A stretch of 64,000 bases of DNA, taken from assembly GCA_001600455.1 (NCBI GenBank), contig BCKC01000001.1, forward strand, positions 4,366,441-4,430,440, in the 5' to 3' direction. Each line of letters opens with the position of its first letter. Positions within the stretch are counted from its first letter, which is position 1. Below the pieces are notes generated by a model that saw only the letters and a program-made list of their open reading frames with translations, was not told where the DNA came from and did not search any database. The stretch comes from Endocalyx cinctus (taxonomy: Eukaryota; Ascomycota; Sordariomycetes; Amphisphaeriales; Apiosporaceae). Below, in pieces: positions 61,001 through 64,000 of this stretch. The translations under genes and the position numbers were made by a program.

Positions 61001-62385
61001 CGGCAGTTCATCATGATTTCGTCCATCGACCTTGGCGACGGGATATTATGTTTCGGGCGGAGGGACTGTGTACTTGACGCCCGTGGATGCATCTCAGGCC
61101 GCCCGGACGTGGATAACGATCTCGGGGGGGAAGATATGGGACTCGACGGTCCGGAACCGGTGGGCGGTGCCGGAAAATTCAGCGTCGCTAACATGTTTGG
61201 AAAGCCAGGAGAGTCGGGGAAAAGCGTGTCCTCCGGTACGGTTAGCGTGGGTATGACAACCAAGCTTGCCTTTCTCATCGAAGATCTATTCTTGGACCTC
61301 GGTGAATCGGATGGAAATGCAGCAGTCTGCGACAACTCGCGATTATTCCGGATTGGTTTCGGAGGAGAGGAGGTGGGTAATCTGATATCAGGGCACCGGA
61401 GTTCTTTCCCATCCCCCATTGTCGGGATAGTTACCATATAATTATTCAGTAAGCTCCGTTGGTTTGTTTCTTGGTGCTCTCGAGATTGGAAGGTTTTCGT
61501 CATCCTTGAAATTTCATCATTAGCCATTTCCGAGTCTTCTAGCCCTAAGGTCAACGGCGTGGTCCTTAAAAACTCAGATCCGAGATTAACATCGGTGCCG
61601 CTTTCTCTTTGTAAGCCTAACATCGGTTGCGCTTCTGCTACATCCCTGCCGTTGGATCGATCACGGACTTCATCGGCAGAATTTGACGGTATTTCCGTCC
61701 CGGTAGATGCCTGAGGTAGTATATTGACGGGTTCGTTTGTGGGTACTCCGGCGTCAACCACCGCGGGAAACAAACCATCACCGGAAGTGGCTCTTAGCGG
61801 CCATGTCGCTTCACGGGGTTCATCGATAGTAAAGGTGTCACTGTAATGCTTTGGCTTTGGGGGGCCAGCGATTGAGAAATGGCGATATCCTTCGGCAGTC
61901 GTTTCTGGAACAACATTTTCCGGCAATCTCATGTTTTGAAGCTGCATCTGTGCCATTTTGTCCCTCTTACCCCGTCTTAGTGACTGCATCGACCACCTTT
62001 GGTTGACATCAGAACCTTTGATTCCGAAACAGTCTTCGTACGATACCGAGTGCCGAAAACGCGGCCCTGTACTTCTAATGAACTCGCCTAGCTGGCGCAC
62101 ATTTTCCACGTCAGATTCGTCTTCGTAAACATTTCCTGCGCTCTTGAGGGTAATTCCTGAAGAAGGCCGATCCGAGTTGACAGCCGAATGGGGATGGGGG
62201 ACCCGAGAGCGTCGCGAACTCTCTCGCTTGGCGGTTTCAACGTCGAGGTTAGTCGGGAGTGGATGGGATATCTCTTCTCCGCTTGATATGGAACTGCGAC
62301 TTGGCTGGGGCTGGGTCAGAAATATGCGCGATTGTCGCAATGCAGGATAGGTTTGGTAGACTGGCTTAGACGCGGGGGTCGCCAT
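58085..62385 (-). CDS. unknown large low-complexity protein
   Basis: Two exons, 62385-58332 and about 58269-58085, give 1412 residues. The donor is GTAAGC; the acceptor that keeps the coding-like frame (QTILIRYQKNVVDDLLNKWG) is the AG at 58270-58271, while the nearer TCAG at 58274 would lead to a stop at 58255. I do not recognise a named family. Most of the protein is Ser/Pro/Thr/Arg-rich and probably disordered, with many short Ser-Pro sites that suit kinase control. There is a Gln run of eight at about 1012-1020, a coiled coil at about 1133-1170 (RRLHRLEKNSDAWLQAMKPVLESMAKTVDSLREEE), a Lys-rich stretch at about 1257 (KRKKKKKHKNKNKS), and a conserved-looking end with EMQVQEALQRRLDQQAAM. It has no signal peptide or membrane segment. 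Scaffold or polarity roles are typical for such fungal proteins, but this is not shown here. The tail beyond the stop is described separately. Confidence 0.85.
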
Positions 62386-64000
62386 GAGAATCAGAACTTC
62401 AGGCTATACCTGTTAATTGAGATCATTGATGTCTTCCGCCGGTCTCTATGCAACTCCAAGCTACAGCAGGCAAAATCTGGTAATTATTTGATGGTGGACA
62501 ATCGGATTGTTTCCAGCGATTAATCTCGGTTGAAACAAGGTACAGCCGCTCGGAAGGACGCTTCTGCTTCTGATTATAAGAGTAATGTAACTGGGTGTAA
62601 CCGCAGATGTAGTACGAGGCGAGACACAAAGAGAAGGCGAAACAAACAGGGTGGTTAGGTTGGAACAAATAAGGATTAATGTGAAGAGCGTAATGAGCCT
62701 ATCTGTCTAGAAGCATGCAGTAACACGGCTCGACTCAGGAATTGATTAAGGACTATCTAGGCTGCATTAGACATTACGAATGAGCGTGTGTGTGAGAAGA
62801 CGAAATCGTTAAGTCGTAGCTCGTCCATCTCATCCGTTCTCAGAAACTGGGGGGGGGGGGGGACGAGAAGAAGAGGTTGGTCTCCTTGCTCCCTCGGCGG
62901 GGAAAAAGAGAGAGAGAGAGAGAAAGAGAGAAAGAGAAAAAAAAAAAAAAAACAGAAGCAATGAAAACATAGGAGATTGTAGATAAGCTCTAGGCAAGGA
63001 TACAATAGCGAGATATCTCAACTCATGTTATCTAAATCAGTCAATGTCCACCTTTCCTTACCCGGGCAAGTCGCTTTAATGATCGCCGGCGCCAAACCTC
63101 TTTACTACTACTCCTATATCTAATAGACGGCACTAACAATAATGCTGGCTGAAAATTTAACTCAACTATTGACTCTTACACACGGCACAAGAAATTATCA
63201 TCGGCATCAAGACCCCGACCTAAATATGTAGAGGGTAGGTAACTGACATACTAGCGTGCATAGAGTCCGTTTTTAGTACTCGGTACTAGGCCTTAGTGGC
63301 TTAAGCATCGGAGATGCCATCACCAGATCCATGCAGATGGTTGAATAGATGAGTTATTAGCTCGATTAACTACATACGCATCACAACAGCGTATTCGTTA
63401 AAATTGAAGCAATACAATTATCATACTCTCTCTCTCTCTCTCTCTTTTTTTTTTGGTTCTCTGGAGGATTTGGAGTTTTCGGGAGGTCCAAACTTCCGAC
63501 TGCAAGACTCGTCGCCACTTTGCGAAGAGAGTACGGAGTAAAAGGGATATAATTAATATATAAGTCGGAATACACGGGATTGGTAAAACCATAACACAAC
63601 AGAGAATGTCACGGTGGCTTACCTGGGCTGCCTGGGATAGGAGGATCTGAAAAGGAATTTCACTAGCCATCGTTACAAATTTACTCATCTCGATAAAAAT
63701 TCATCTCGATAAAAATTCATCTTTCGTGTTTCGTTCCCGTTCTACTACGACGTATATGCCGGTCCTACCGTACAACTATACTTCTCCCTCTTATTCATTT
63801 ATATATTCCAAGGTTATATATACTATACTACATACACATATGAGGTCATATTGAAAAAAAAAAATGCGACGCCACGATAATGTTTCGGGATTTAAATCTG
63901 AGATAGTATTATTATTATGATTATTTTGGATTCTTTTTTAAGTATGAATTAACTACTTCGTACTATTATTGGAGTAATTGGGATTCACTGATGTCAGCGA
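62386..64000. other. terminal non-coding region, possible orphan exon
   Basis: The left part is the promoter of the large minus-strand gene. Further on lie a G12 run near 62850, a (GA)-rich plus A16 run at 62906-62952, a (CT) plus T run at 63426-63454 and a TACGGAGTA motif at 63532-63540. At 63688-63623 the minus strand reads a short protein start, MSKFVTMASEIPFQILLSQAAQ, directly followed by a GTAAGC donor, but I cannot find a following exon. An unsupported gene start is the most I can say. Confidence 0.55.

Noticed and set aside
60863..61441. 192-codon plus-strand ORF
   Set aside because: It is fully antisense to the 1412-residue coding exon; open antisense frames are common opposite Ser/Pro/Arg-rich coding sequence.
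1..64000. CRISPR array, rRNA genes, telomere repeats, intact transposon
   Set aside because: No regularly spaced direct repeats with unique spacers, no rRNA or TTAGGG arrays, and no transposase, integrase or reverse-transcriptase motifs in any frame examined.

Overview
The window looks like the nuclear genome of a filamentous ascomycete, most likely a Sordariomycete. Genes are widely spaced and carry few, short introns (52-147 nt, GT...AG, with CTAAC-like branch sites). The gene set fits this group: a GH5 cellulase, an FlbD-type Myb regulator, an O-GlcNAc transferase homologue, SRP72, an NCBP3-like protein and several fungal-type low-complexity proteins. The lineage is inferred from gene content and style, not from a database search.

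Layout. 1-965: 3' part of a GH5 endoglucanase. 2462-5644: a SNF2/RING ATPase with an N-terminal MYND finger. 6675-7556: an unknown acidic/His-rich protein with a duplicated Trp-Trp-Pro motif. 8144-8244: an intron-containing tRNA-Leu(AAG). 12145-13437: a five-exon NodB-type polysaccharide deacetylase. 17308-22254: a four-exon TPR/O-GlcNAc-transferase homologue. 30331-31368: an intronless R2R3-Myb gene (flbD type) in a gene desert, with about 8.1 kb empty upstream and 11 kb downstream. From 42.4 kb the gene density rises: three minus-strand genes (coiled-coil protein, NCBP3-like cap-binding factor, Cys/His-rich coiled-coil protein), then a small basic protein and SRP72 on the plus strand, then a 1412-residue low-complexity protein on the minus strand.

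I see no biosynthetic cluster and no operon-like logic; these are independent housekeeping, secretory, developmental and RNA-biology genes. I found no intact transposon, CRISPR array or rRNA.

The non-coding half is not featureless. It holds many short perfect palindromes of three families (cores ACCTAGGT, ATCCATGGAT and TACTCCGTA/TACGGAGTA), many microsatellites and long homopolymers (one C run of 51), and at 27124-27293 a row of four hairpins whose longest stem is 22 bp with three G-U pairs, my best candidate for an undescribed structured RNA. Downstream of the 1412-residue gene, the same reading frame continues as coding-like sequence for 141 codons interrupted by three stop codons, which suggests a recently lost C-terminal tail or read-through. 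Exon boundaries were worked out by eye from splice signals, frame and family conservation.
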